From assembly GCF_963678635.1 (NCBI RefSeq), contig NC_087064.1, positions 15,305,802 to 15,369,801 of the forward strand: a stretch of DNA of 64,000 nucleotides, read 5' to 3'. Source of the DNA: Symsagittifera roscoffensis (taxonomy: Eukaryota; Xenacoelomorpha; Acoela; Convolutidae). Positions 48,501 through 58,126 of this stretch are shown piece by piece (position 1 is the stretch's first letter; the number at the start of each line of letters is the position of its first letter). The notes below the pieces were generated by a model. It did not search any database, was not told where the DNA came from, and saw only the letters and a list, made by a program, of their open reading frames with translations. The translations under genes and the position numbers were made by a program.

Positions 48501-51500
48501 CATTAATTGTTGCATCGGGTATACCTTGTCCGCGTAGCCTTTGATGAACTCCCTGTAATAGTTAGCGAAGCCCAGGAAGCTCATCAACTGGTGCTCTGTC
48601 TTCGGTGATTTCCAGGTTAGGACTGCTTCCACGGCGTCTGGGTCAGGTCTGATGCCGTGCTTGTCTACCATCCTGCCCAAATATTTTATTGAGTCCTTGA
48701 GTATTTCACACTTTGATGGTTTGCACTTCAGCCCCGATCTTTTCATGCACGCGAACACCTCATCAAGTCTCTCAATGTGGTCTTCTAGTGTTGGCGTTGC
48801 TATTACCACGTCGTCCACATAGCACATTACCAGGTTGCCGTACTTCTTCGTCACGCCTATCAGCGCGTGTGCCATCAGCCGTTGAAACGTGGCTGTGGCA
48901 TTGCAGAGTCCAAACGGCATCCGTTTCCATTGAAACAGACCTAACTCGCAGGCGAACCCTGTCTTGTCCCTGTCTTGTTTCCTTAATGGTACCTGCCAAA
49001 AAGCCGAGCCTAAATCAAGAGTCGTAAAAAATTTTGCATCACCTAACTTCGAGAGGCTTTCATCAATTCTAGGTATGGGATAGGCATCCTTCACCGTGAC
49101 GGAGTTCAGGTATCGAAAGTCACAACAGAACCTCAACTGGTCGCCTTTCTTTTTGGCCATCACTACTCCACACGCCCACGGTGACTTGGATGGTTCTATC
49201 ATGTCATACTCTAGTAACGTCTCGATTTCTTTTCTACACGCGTCCGATTTGTGTGGGGTCATACGCCTCGCCCCCTCCCTGTGCGGTACCGCGTTTTCCT
49301 CAAGTTCTATTTCATGCTCCACAAAATTACAACACCCGATATCCGCCTTATGCCTCGAGAAAACTTCTTCGTTCCGCTCTAGTACGTCTTTGATGGCTTC
49401 GAGCTGTTCATCTTTCAGTTTGCCCCTCAGATGTTCAATCTCCGGCAGAACCGGTTTATCTGTCTGCATCTCATCTAGTGTGGGTCGCTCTGGAAAGTTT
49501 GAACAGCTCGACAGCCCATCGTCCGTTTCTGACTTAAGTGATTTAATAAGGCCTGAAGAATATTTAATTTTTTTTAATCGTCTCAAGATACAAATTTTAT
49601 CCCTGTGATTGGGACAATCAACAACTTCATTTTGTTTTAAGTTCTCAATCGTTTCATATCGAGTTTTAACCGGCAAAGCATATCCCAGTTTCCTCCCTCT
49701 CTGTATCGTGATCGGTATGTCAAGGGTATTCAACAAGACACTGACGCAGAGACCACTCTTCGTTATCGAAAATGATCTTCCTAAAACAGCAGCACTTTGA
49801 CTATTAGGGTTTGGAACTATACATACTTGCTTATTGTCACTTAGTTCATTGTAGTTTTTCATCCTCAAGCTCACGATTGCTGCTTCATTAGCTTTTAGCC
49901 TCACTCTCCTACTCAAGAATACCGGTGCTTTGTTTTCATTTGCCATTATCAAATTTACCGGTTTGATTGCGTACCTCCTATCCGGGTTCCGTATCCTGAA
50001 CATTGCATTATTTAGATCAATCGTTACGTCGAAATTCCTGATGAAGTCTCTGCCCAAAATGAATTGGTCAGATTCATCCAGGTTTTCTACCACGATGAAG
50101 CTCATCCACAGGTTACGTTCTCCCAAATTGAGGGCTATTATCGGCGTCCTGCCTAGCACCCGAAGGGCCCCTTTGTTCGCAGCTGACAGCCGTATTCTCG
50201 AGTCTATCAAATCATCTTTGTTGAAGCCCATTCGCTCCCAAGTCTCAATTGGTATGACACTCAAGACCGCTCCCGTGTCAAGTAACCCACGTAAATGAGT
50301 CTTCTTTCCACTTATGTCCAACACGTGCCCTGTCACGTCTGCTTCCGTTCCGATGTGCATTGCATCTTCTTCAAGCATAGCACAGTGTCCAATCGATCTT
50401 ACTTTCAATTCCTCCTTCCCTACATAGATTTGTCCAATCAGGTCTTCGTCGCATGTTATCATCGTCTTGGTATAGATGTTGATTCCATCTATGTTTAGCA
50501 TAACCTCGTGTGGACCGTAAGCTTCAGTGTATCTGTTATCAACACGTACCGACTTGCTGCCCCCTCTCGTGAGTAGTGCCCTGAGCGCTCTAGAAGTAGT
50601 TCGTGGACTTATTCCACTCAAGTAGTCTGCATACACCTCAATGTGCATTAACGTCTGGTCGCTCGGCTCGCTCAAGTTTCTAGTCACCTCGTGGCCGCCC
50701 ACTGTGATTATCGACATTATTCTTGCTCCGATTTTCGATATTCCAAAGGGTTTACCTGTCACCATTTTCACGGTGTTACAATTCCCGTTCTTTGTTGAGC
50801 CCGTTCTAGCCTCTGGTACTACGTTCGTTCCGGTTAATGCTTCGTTAAAATTCTGTCTCTCGATCTCCAACTTTAGTCGTTGCTCTATTTCTTTCGCAGC
50901 CAGATCTTGTTTCACTTTGGCAATTGCTTCCGTCGCCGCTCTCTCATAATTTATCTCTAGAGAGCTCCCGGCCGCGGACTCTAACGCACCGCTAACATGT
51001 GTTACAGCTTTCACTGTCTTCGTCGGCAATTCGGTGTTTGGTGCCCCTAAGTTCCTAGATTCGAACTCGTTTTGCCTGTTCCGCTGATTCTGCACCGCCG
51101 CTAATGCTAACTTATGTTTGGGGTGATTCTGGTCCTTGACCGCTTCCCAGAACAAGGGACAATCCATTCTGAAGTGCCCCTCCTGGTTACAGAAAAAACA
51201 TCTGGCGCCTATCTTGATGATTAAGCCATTATAGTACTCGTGTTCCTCCATCTGACTCATGTCCTCCTCATCCGGTGCATAACCTAGGCTCTTCATGCCT
51301 TGTTTGTACGTTGTGCAGTCAGCCACATGATGATCCGCTGACCCGCAGTTCGCGCATGATCTGCGCTTATCCATATCATCTCTAGGTTTGTACCATGATG
51401 ACCTCTGGGGTTGGCTTCCCCCTTGCGTGTTCCTGTTTTCAGAATATGAGTATTTCATAGGTTTCATCAGCATGTATTCTCTTGATTTCTGTCTCATTTC

Positions 51501-53240
51501 TTCTGGGGTGGGTGCGCTGTCCTTCGACAACGTGTAGTATGTTGCTAACATTGTCCTTAAGTCATCACTTTTCACCCCATCAATGAACTTCGAGGCAATG
51601 CTAAAGTTCCGTCTGTTTGTCGACTCCTCTGGGTCACTCCTCCTTCTCAAGCTCTCGAGGTCATCTAGGAACCGATCTATTGACTCGTCGTCCCTCTGTC
51701 TCCTTTTTTCAAATCGCATCATCGCTTGATGACCCTTCATGCCTGAGCCGAATCTGTTCAACAGTATTTCAAAGATTTTGTCCGCGGTGTCGCGTTCTTC
51801 TTCTTTCTTCGCAACCACACACTTTAATGCCGTGCCTTCTAAATTGCTGAGTATGGCTGTACACGCTTGTCTTTCGTCACTCAAGTTATCTTGCTCTAGA
51901 TGTAGTCTCATCACTTCCACCCAAGTGTCAATGCATCCATCGGAGTCATCTTTGAATTCTTTTGGCTTCTTGAATGTTTTTCTTGATTTTCCCTCTCTCC
52001 TGTCGCTCGAGTCAGTGTTCCTCGTGGCGAAGGCCTCTAGAGTCCTGTTCATCATCTCCCAAGTGCTGGCCCATGTCATAGCATCCGGTCCTGAGTTGCT
52101 GTTGGCTGTTGAATCTCCCGGACCAGTCGTCGTGTTCGACGTTCCACTCTTCATTATTGTTTTCGCAGCTGTTGGTGCTATGCTTATCGCATCCCTGGGT
52201 ATGGGCAACGGTGTCGATTGCCGTTTGTTTCTTTGTGGTTCTACAAAATCAACTCTGGTGCCTTGCGTGCGATCCGCTGCCGGTCTCTCTTGTGGTGTAG
52301 AACCTCTCAAGATTGCATCCAACTTCGCCTGTATTGCACACGAACTCTCTGCTTGACTCTTGCTCATTGTGTCCATTCTCCTTTCCAGGCTCCCTAATTG
52401 GCTGTTAACATCATCATATCGGTTCTTCAACTGTTGCATGTCTGTTTTGATGTTCTTTTCTCGTTCTTCATTGGTGGCCTCTACCTTGTCTGACATTTCC
52501 TTGAGTCTCTCCTCTGTTGCTTTAGCTAGGTTAAAATAACTGTCTAGATACTCGTGCTTGTTGTATCTTATCTCCTTTTTTATCACCTCTCTGTCTTCTT
52601 CACTGTTCTTAAGTCTTTTGTCGATCTGATTTAATTTCGCCAACAAATCGCCCAGCTCAATGGTAGTCTCTTCAGGGTCAGCCGTGGGTTTCTCTTCGGC
52701 CATAGCCTCTGCTTTAGCTTGTTCCTCATTCTGGCCGGTTTCTGTCGCTTTCGTGCTCACTGTACCAAATGTTCGTGCTCTTTCTGCTTTTGGCTCTTCA
52801 GTCACGTTTTCTCTCGTTTTTATTCCGAACATTATTCCCAATTTTTCCGTAAAAGATGTCCTCTTTACTTGAGAGTCTTCTTTTACCGTTTCTTCGATGT
52901 TGCCTATTGCATCTTCCGCGTCATCTATCGGTGAGAACTCTATGGGTTTCTGGTTCGATTCCTCTGTATTGGGCATTGGAGTTGACTCTGTCGCCATCTT
53001 CCCTGTTTCATCCACACTTTGATCGGGTGTCTCTAGATCAATCTCGATGGTGGGTCCTACTCTCTCCCCTTCCGTGCCCTCTTTCGTCCTGTTCTCCGCT
53101 GTACTCCTTGTGCTGACCATGTTAACTGAAAAGTTCTTCTTTGTTATCTTCGGACCCATTGGTGTTGCTTTGCGTAGCGACGAATTATACCTTGCTTCGG
53201 TCGATCTTTTTTCAGCTACCGGTACCCTGCTCCGCCTCAT
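45594..53240 (-). CDS. Gag-Pol polyprotein of element 2 (2548 codons)
   Basis: ATG start at 53,240. Order: disordered acidic N-terminus, coiled coil (about 190-310), Gag region (CIDTWVEVMRLHL, KIFEILLNRFGSG), two CCHC knuckles (about 628 and 680), protease DTG (about 986), RT YVDD (about 1473), RNase H DTDAS (about 1620), integrase HHCC finger and DDE core (SDNGKAFVG about 2287). All catalytic motifs are present and no internal stop is seen. About 450 residues shorter than in element 1, from a shorter N-terminus and because its acidic tail is in the next ORF. Confidence 0.93.
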   Translation of the reverse strand: MRRSRVPVAEKRSTEARYNSSLRKATPMGPKITKKNFSVNMVSTRSTAENRTKEGTEGERVGPTIEIDLETPDQSVDETGKMATESTPMPNTEESNQKPIEFSPIDDAEDAIGNIEETVKEDSQVKRTSFTEKLGIMFGIKTRENVTEEPKAERARTFGTVSTKATETGQNEEQAKAEAMAEEKPTADPEETTIELGDLLAKLNQIDKRLKNSEEDREVIKKEIRYNKHEYLDSYFNLAKATEERLKEMSDKVEATNEEREKNIKTDMQQLKNRYDDVNSQLGSLERRMDTMSKSQAESSCAIQAKLDAILRGSTPQERPAADRTQGTRVDFVEPQRNKRQSTPLPIPRDAISIAPTAAKTIMKSGTSNTTTGPGDSTANSNSGPDAMTWASTWEMMNRTLEAFATRNTDSSDRREGKSRKTFKKPKEFKDDSDGCIDTWVEVMRLHLEQDNLSDERQACTAILSNLEGTALKCVVAKKEEERDTADKIFEILLNRFGSGMKGHQAMMRFEKRRQRDDESIDRFLDDLESLRRRSDPEESTNRRNFSIASKFIDGVKSDDLRTMLATYYTLSKDSAPTPEEMRQKSREYMLMKPMKYSYSENRNTQGGSQPQRSSWYKPRDDMDKRRSCANCGSADHHVADCTTYKQGMKSLGYAPDEEDMSQMEEHEYYNGLIIKIGARCFFCNQEGHFRMDCPLFWEAVKDQNHPKHKLALAAVQNQRNRQNEFESRNLGAPNTELPTKTVKAVTHVSGALESAAGSSLEINYERAATEAIAKVKQDLAAKEIEQRLKLEIERQNFNEALTGTNVVPEARTGSTKNGNCNTVKMVTGKPFGISKIGARIMSIITVGGHEVTRNLSEPSDQTLMHIEVYADYLSGISPRTTSRALRALLTRGGSKSVRVDNRYTEAYGPHEVMLNIDGINIYTKTMITCDEDLIGQIYVGKEELKVRSIGHCAMLEEDAMHIGTEADVTGHVLDISGKKTHLRGLLDTGAVLSVIPIETWERMGFNKDDLIDSRIRLSAANKGALRVLGRTPIIALNLGERNLWMSFIVVENLDESDQFILGRDFIRNFDVTIDLNNAMFRIRNPDRRYAIKPVNLIMANENKAPVFLSRRVRLKANEAAIVSLRMKNYNELSDNKQVCIVPNPNSQSAAVLGRSFSITKSGLCVSVLLNTLDIPITIQRGRKLGYALPVKTRYETIENLKQNEVVDCPNHRDKICILRRLKKIKYSSGLIKSLKSETDDGLSSCSNFPERPTLDEMQTDKPVLPEIEHLRGKLKDEQLEAIKDVLERNEEVFSRHKADIGCCNFVEHEIELEENAVPHREGARRMTPHKSDACRKEIETLLEYDMIEPSKSPWACGVVMAKKKGDQLRFCCDFRYLNSVTVKDAYPIPRIDESLSKLGDAKFFTTLDLGSAFWQVPLRKQDRDKTGFACELGLFQWKRMPFGLCNATATFQRLMAHALIGVTKKYGNLVMCYVDDVVIATPTLEDHIERLDEVFACMKRSGLKCKPSKCEILKDSIKYLGRMVDKHGIRPDPDAVEAVLTWKSPKTEHQLMSFLGFANYYREFIKGYADKVYPMQQLMRHKGKKFTWNNAAEESFQRIKKELCEAPVLGMPTEKGMYVLDTDASVVAISGVLHQEQEWNGKTVLRPIAYGSKVLSDTEMKYGAPKAEMFAVVTFVEKYRAYLGSEPFKLRVDNRALSWLKTYSMDQSYIGRWIVRLDGYNMIIEHRTRDKHQNADSLSKKTEFYERQEQREADRPEIKDGFSFMDKETYDSLPLTRWLDKSGKPIEDHPELPKESLEETILKKNRGIPVGIMLKSKIVRETLKAKGHDLTQVEEGTVQIDEDLMRLLEKLSDDKPVIQGKSQEAPELTILRREKTVNNTDVSKGITTDSKEVVRSLVEKIPEKILEQTKVRDKKVTFREEIEHLGLDQESGEWSRFMKEDETGEGKLSGERKEWDEDSDESSEDQDSLCMILAEEKMRQHDRELQTDPSSGTYNLEMQEVRGGTELEKIAVSRKPLRELSCNSNVRTNLVPEDDMKIMKRIICVKLSDDIHNPGEMNGQIMALKEHVKARYRLSDLIRAQKNDKMTSNLSKWIHSGVKEKGELEEDSYKILSQFYKEKRDLLYHTAEGVVACKRRDEEKILHKHNLIILPQLYQTEVLFRSHDQMGHQGIDKVQQRILHRFDWPGMRKACERWVNACLACLQVKDPRKMKFPLKSVESSEFNEVVQIDHQKICMTESGYNQILVIIDHFTKLAEAVPCQTASAEETCDHLITHWISRYGCPMTFQSDNGKAFVGDLTKELMKRSHIAQAHSTTYHPQTNGLVERQNRTLVNMLRVYCSRYMTDWDKYLPQVVGAYNSTQHSTTGISPFMMLTGRERAMPLTFFYPEYEGKRTSPQAYVKEAIKRQQELNELCRRNTAQAQTRQRKKYDEKILRAKPYEVGQYVWVFQNIIPPKGTKKLLKKWRGPFMITEVHQQGRFYRLSTGPAAHYENLKPHVPSPEDWCLPKDMEGLDYLVVEPACEVNEKGTREKNDGNENLSLDDNEKTKR
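47385..47448 (-). promoter_or_regulatory. Two internal GTCCGGGGAG motifs (pol, element 2)
   Basis: Decamer copies at 47,385-47,394 and 47,439-47,448 (reverse strand), in the RNase H-integrase linker. This is the same place as the three copies in element 1, although the linker protein sequence is otherwise poorly conserved. Confidence 0.55.
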
Positions 53241-55645
53241 TATTTACAATTGTTATTATTTACAATATTATTATCTACAAAAATTCTATTCTAAGGTTTA
53301 AAAACTCCAAGGAAAAAGAAATTAATAATTCGCTAAAAACAATTTTTCTTGAACTCTTGTAAGCTCTTTTCGTGTTAGGTTAGGATAGGGAACGTGTTGT
53401 TATACTTGGTGCTTCAACCTAACCTATTACTTTTGTAGTACCCCCTTCCTAATGCTGTTCCAAGACTTTCTCTTTACCGTCCCAAGACCGTTCAGCGTTG
53501 TCCCAGTACTTCTCGTTGGTACCTTTAGACCAGCGTCCCAAGACCAATGGCCCAAGGCTAACGTCCCAAGACCAACGTCCCAAGACTAACGTCCCAAGAC
53601 CAATGTCCCAAGACTAACGTCCCAAGACCAATGGCCCAAGACTAATGTCCCAAGACTAACGTCCCAAGACCAATGTCCCAAGACTAACGTCCCAAGACCA
53701 ATGGCCCAAGACTAATGTCCCAAGACCAATGGCCCAAGACCAACGTCCCAAGACTAACGTCCCAAGACCAATGGCCCAAGACTAATGTCCCAAGACCAAT
53801 GGCCCAAGACCAACGTCCCAAGACTAATGGCCCAAGACCAACGTCCCAAGACTAACGTCCCAAGACCAATAGCCCAAGACCAATGTCCCAAGACTAACGT
53901 CCCAAGACCAATGGCCCAAGACTAATGTCCCAAGACTAACGTCCCAAGACCAATGTCCCAAGACCAATGTCCCAAGACCAATGGCCCAAGACTAATGTCC
54001 CAAGACTAACGTCCCAAGACCAATGTCCCAAGACCAATGTCCCAAGACCGCTTCGTACCAAGACTGCTCTGGTCCAAGACTGCCCCAAAGTTGCACTGTC
54101 CCAAGACTGTGTTGCTCCAAGACTGTCCCCAGACTGCAATGTCCCTAGACTAGTTCGGTACTGTCCCAAGACTCGTTACTGAGTGTCTGGATATAGGATT
54201 TCTTTCTTCTTCGTTGTAGGGACTCCTTGGTTGTCTGTACCTTGTACCACCACTCAAGCTCTAGTGAAAATTTTCCCAAAAACCCTCTCTTGGTTGCCAA
54301 ATCTGGCCCCCCCTTTATTAGTTACCTCTTTTTGAATGTTCCCAGCGATTGGGAGCCACAACTTGTGTGCAGGTATCTTGTGATCACCTGTTTGTATTAA
54401 AAACCAATCGCAAATCTTCCCCAAAACGCAACAATGTCTATAGAAAAAATAAAATTCTGTACCGAAAAAATAACAAAACAGAGTAATCGACCCACCTAAA
54501 ATTCAAAGGAGACAAATGTCAACCTTCTTTCAAAAAAAATGTCTGGTACCTAATTGCCACGCGTTTTCCTCCCCCCACTAGTTGTCTTATGAGGTGTCAC
54601 GAAAACTGTCTATATCCGTTCCCCCCTACCGATCCAACCAGCGTACCAATCTTAACTCGAGATAAGTTTTGGATGTCCACCTATTGTTATCACGCGTGTT
54701 GATGGTTAATGTAACTAAATCAACGATGTCGATTAACTAGTTACTCTAATTCCCCCCTTTTTACAATTTACAACCGCCAACCTCTAACCTAACCAGCCCC
54801 CCTGCTAACCTCCCCCCTGTTTAGCCCCCCTCTTAAGCCAAAAAATCCCTTAAGCGCCGGGTGCTAAACCTCTCTTGAGAAAACCGTAGACCTGTTTCCA
54901 GGTCTGCTTGAGTAAAAACTGTTTCAAAACGATGGGACTCCGCTTATCCAATTTTACACTTATTTCCTATAATGTAATGTGGATTCTAACGATACCCGTT
55001 GTCCGACTTGAGAACACCCCTGTGCGTCCTCTTGTAGTGGCCCTGTGCTGGTTGTCTCTGTTCTGCCCTTGACAGCAGACCCACTTTCCCACTCGACTGG
55101 TCACCTCTTCCAATCAAGCCTCCTGGTGGTCCGTTTCGATCCTTGTGAACCTCTTTCCCACTCGACTGGTCACCCTTTCCAGTCAAGTCTCCTAGTGGTC
55201 CGGTTGGGTCGCAATCTATCTAAAAACCCTTGACAACGCCCCCCACTCGGGCACCCTACCAAGGTCACTGGTTTAAATTGCTAGATTGATCGAAACGATC
55301 GGTCTTGTAAAACAGTATGTGTATACTATTTAATTAATACAAAGGTTCGATCCAACTAATTTGGTATCAAAGTCACTGTCTTTTTTCGTTTTATAGTTTT
55401 TGTTCCTATTTGTTTTCCTTTTTTGCTCGTGTTTTTGTCCCCCTCGTTGCCCCCCTTTACTCGGTTAGCTAAGCCTCGTTCGGAGAGCGTACCAGGAAGT
55501 TTTCTTGAGTTTTCTTAAAAAGCTATCACGGTACAACCGGAAGGTTTACACGTTCCCGCTGAACCGTACCACCGGTACTCTAGAATGGGCATGTAGCCCG
55601 GAGCTGTGTCAAGTGGGTTCGACTCCGTAGTCATGATGTCGTAAA
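53241..55645 (-). other. Leader of element 2
   Basis: About 2.4 kb between the primer-binding site and Gag-Pol. It holds the minisatellite (53,455-54,180) and a 60-base tandem duplication (55,084-55,204, around CCCACTCGACTGGTCAC). The remainder (54,200-55,080 and 55,205-55,600) shows no ORF or recognised motif. It shares almost nothing with the leader of element 1 apart from the primer-binding region. Confidence 0.7.
53455..54180 (-). repeat. 14-bp minisatellite in the element-2 leader
   Basis: Core 53,534-54,050: about 36 units of a 14-base repeat (plus strand GTCCCAAGACYAAYG) alternating in C/T and G/T variants. Flanked on both sides by degenerate CCAAGACTG units. The reading frames inside it are repeat artefacts. 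Confidence 0.9.
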
Positions 55646-55662
55646 AACACCCAGGAGCGCCA
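55645..55662 (-). promoter_or_regulatory. Candidate primer-binding site, element 2
   Basis: On the coding strand TGGCGCTCCTGGGTG starts 11 bases after the 5' LTR end, as in element 1. The primer tRNA is not assigned. Confidence 0.65.
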
Positions 55663-55673
55663 TAAAAACACTA

Positions 55674-56559
55674 TGTAACAGTCGCCTACTTTAGTCACAT
55701 ATGAGGCTTAAGAAAAATAGGCCCTATAACCATTGGCTCAAGAGTCAGGGACACTATCTCTTGTGTTTTTCCGCCTCAAGAACGGTCGGAGCCAATTCGG
55801 TTCGCTTGCGACATGAGACTGGAACCCATTACAGCTTAAAGGCCACTACCAAAATACCCCCCACTCTAGAAATAAAAACGTCCCCATACTTAGGTCTCGG
55901 GATACCCAAAATACATGAACGCCGTTAAAAACCGGGTCGGAACAATCCGCTTAGTTACTTTTTATTGGACAGTGGAACTTTGATCCATTTCAGATGGATC
56001 AACCTAAAACTCGCCTTATCTCAACATAACTATCATAAAATGCACTCGAGAAATTTAAATTGGAACTTACATATCGACGCACTTGAGTATGAGGAGTAAG
56101 TTATAACTGAGCAGCTTGAGAATTAACTAATATAACTAAATAAGTTTTAAGGCCAATTAGTTTCAATAACGAAAGCAAGTTCTGTCTCAAGAATTGAAGT
56201 TTTCGTTTGGACCATTAGGACACTCGAGTAGTCCTCTATTCCGTTGAAGGTCCACACTATTCCATTCGAATAGTGATCCTTCCTCAAGTCAATGTTGTTT
56301 TCTCCTGTTTTCGGGATAAGACAGCTCTACTCTCTTGATATTTCGTATCGAGAAATTGCGAACAGCAATTTCCTGCCTTTTTCTTGAGTAGTTTCCCGCA
56401 ATTGTTAATTCGGGTGTTCTGATTTTTGACTTTTTCATTTTCAGTTGGTTCGAGAAAATTGAGCATGACATGCTCAATTCGAATTTTGCAAAATTAAAAT
56501 TTCACTCCAAAATTGCGTATTTCTCAAGGTCAAACCCCCAGACATGACCGACTGGCACA
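55674..56559 (-). repeat. 5' LTR of element 2 (886 bp)
   Basis: Direct repeat of 33,810-34,696. I count three substitutions and one C-run indel. It joins the LINE fragment at 56,560, inside the LINE reading frame at the point equivalent to 5554 in copy 1. Confidence 0.93.
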
Positions 56560-56937
56560 ATTGTTTGGAAAAGCTCAGTCATGGAAACGTCCACCGGGTG
56601 GCCTCAGAAAAACATGGAGAATGGACGTCAAGGAAGGCGTTGAACCGATCCTCAGGCCTCCGAGATTGAGGCACGAGTTTTGGAAGAAGTCATGGAAAGA
56701 TTTATGCTACGAAGTCGCCCAGGACAGGCTGGGATGGAGAGCGGTGGTCCGAGACGCTGCAATCAGTGGCTAGCCGATGGGCAGGCATGCCTTTGTGAAC
56801 GAACGAACGAATGGTACATCCTTTGTCGACGAGTTCACTGAAGAGCCGATCACGCGTTCTCAACTAGCGCAGACTCACTCAACGACATTCCACCCAGTGG
56901 CCAATGACTTATGGTCGTCGAAAATGGATGTCATATA
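56560..56937 (+). pseudogene. LINE RT tail plus integrase scrap (copy 3, cut by element 2)
   Basis: Third copy, beginning at the point equivalent to base 5554 of copy 1. The 5' part of the LINE fragment is absent. The integrase scrap is at 56,808-56,937. This copy has more differences than copies 1 and 2 have from each other, so it is the older partner locus. Confidence 0.75.
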
Positions 56938-57194
56938 ACGTTATCAAAGCAGGGACCCTATACTTGGTTTGGTTGGGGGGAGGGGGAAGGGATGAGCATC
57001 CCCCCTCTTAATCCACCCCTGCATTAGAGTGCATTTCTAAATTCAAATTGAATAGATTGTACATCGTTCGCAGTGTTCATTAAATTTTCACTCACTTAGT
57101 CGCATTTTTGCTATAATCAGTAGAAAAGCCATTAAGGCAAACGGCTAGATAGCAGTAATTAAATAAAGCTTCTCTAAAGTCACGAAACAAGTAT

Positions 57195-57750
57195 GTTTAA
57201 ACATCTACAAACGTTTGATACGGCCAGACCTTGAAGTTGCGAACTTAATCTGGCAACCAAGGTTGATCAAGCATCAAAAGATCTTGGAAAACGTACAAAG
57301 AATTGCGACGCGTCTAGTTAGTGGTATAAAAAATCTATCCTATTACGAACGCTTTAAAGAACTGAATATATCATCGCTGGAATACAGAAGGAAAAGAGGG
57401 ACATTGATAGAAATGTATAAAATCTGCTATGGTTCTTATGATAGGAATGGCACTGCGGGACTATTCGTGCGTAATGATAGGGATTCTAGAGGTAACGCAT
57501 GTAAAGTAGTAGTACGTAAAGCAAATCTAGAAATGCGAAAAAAAATCTTCACGATAAGAGCACCTCTCGACTGGAACAATATGCCACAGGAAACAGTGCA
57601 AAGCAAGACCATCGACGAATTCAAGTGGAAACTGGACAAACAATGGAAAGCGATTGGAATTGACGTACGATCTCGAACGGAGATAGGAAAAAACATTTGA
57701 AATGACCACAAGAGGCACTGCCTAATGGTCATAAAAAACTTGACTTGACC
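57195..57750 (+). mobile_element. CR1-like LINE 3' end (copy 3)
   Basis: Open frame 57,215-57,700 with the same CR1-type C-terminal motifs, ending with only two TTGAC units (57,738-57,750). It lies directly upstream of the eIF5 5' flank. Confidence 0.8.
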
Positions 57751-58126
57751 ATATTCACGATCTGTATTATTTGAAATTTCATTGCCTATGTTCTGTGCTT
57801 TATTTAGGGCTAGTGTTTGTTATGTGTTAAAAGAGTTAGTAGTTAGCGTGTGAGACTCGCAGATCGATCCGTGACGTAGCCGAGTTTTTACTAGTTCGAG
57901 TCTTTTTTTCTTATTGGACAGCTGCTTTTTGTCGTTTTCTCGATAGTGTTTGCGAAGCTTAGCTTCTGTGTTTAAGCTCTGCGTTTTCGCTTATAAGTTA
58001 TATCACAAAGAATGAGCTCTAATTGTTTCAGATTGGTATTATCTATTTATTGAAATCCAGCTGGAGTTCATTCTGTAGTTCGTTAACAGAAAATCATCGA
58101 AAAACAATCGAGCGCAATAAAGGTTT
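57751..58126 (+). promoter_or_regulatory. eIF5 upstream region and leader start
   Basis: About 375 bases between the LINE tail and the upstream ATG at 58,127. It is preserved closely in both truncated copies (6755 and 10,531). It must hold the promoter or part of it, but I see no TATA box or other clear element and cannot place the transcription start. Confidence 0.4.

Larger units (their letters stand above)
33810..56559 (-). mobile_element. Giant Ty3/Gypsy-type LTR retrotransposon, element 2
   Basis: 22,750 bases bounded by direct repeats 33,810-34,696 and 55,674-56,559 (three substitutions and one indel apart, so a recent insertion or gene conversion). Read on the minus strand: 5' LTR, primer-binding site, leader with minisatellite, Gag-Pol, pol tail plus macrodomain, three overlapping ORFs equivalent to ORF2 of element 1, polypurine-type tract, 3' LTR. 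Overall protein layout matches element 1 but the sequences are well diverged. The flanks do not match each other: the left flank is the element-1 LTR and the right flank is a LINE fragment, with at most ATT shared. Confidence 0.92.

Noticed and set aside
53534-54050. CRISPR-like array
   Set aside because: Units are contiguous 14-mers without spacers and the genome is eukaryotic; it is a minisatellite.
53936-54182. Open frames on both strands inside the minisatellite
   Set aside because: Produced by the 14-base repeat, with low-complexity translation and no start or family.
55595-55665. tRNA-like piece with a GGTTCGACTCC box next to the primer site of element 2
   Set aside because: No A box, no cloverleaf and no anticodon arm can be drawn; the equivalent place in element 1 lacks the box.
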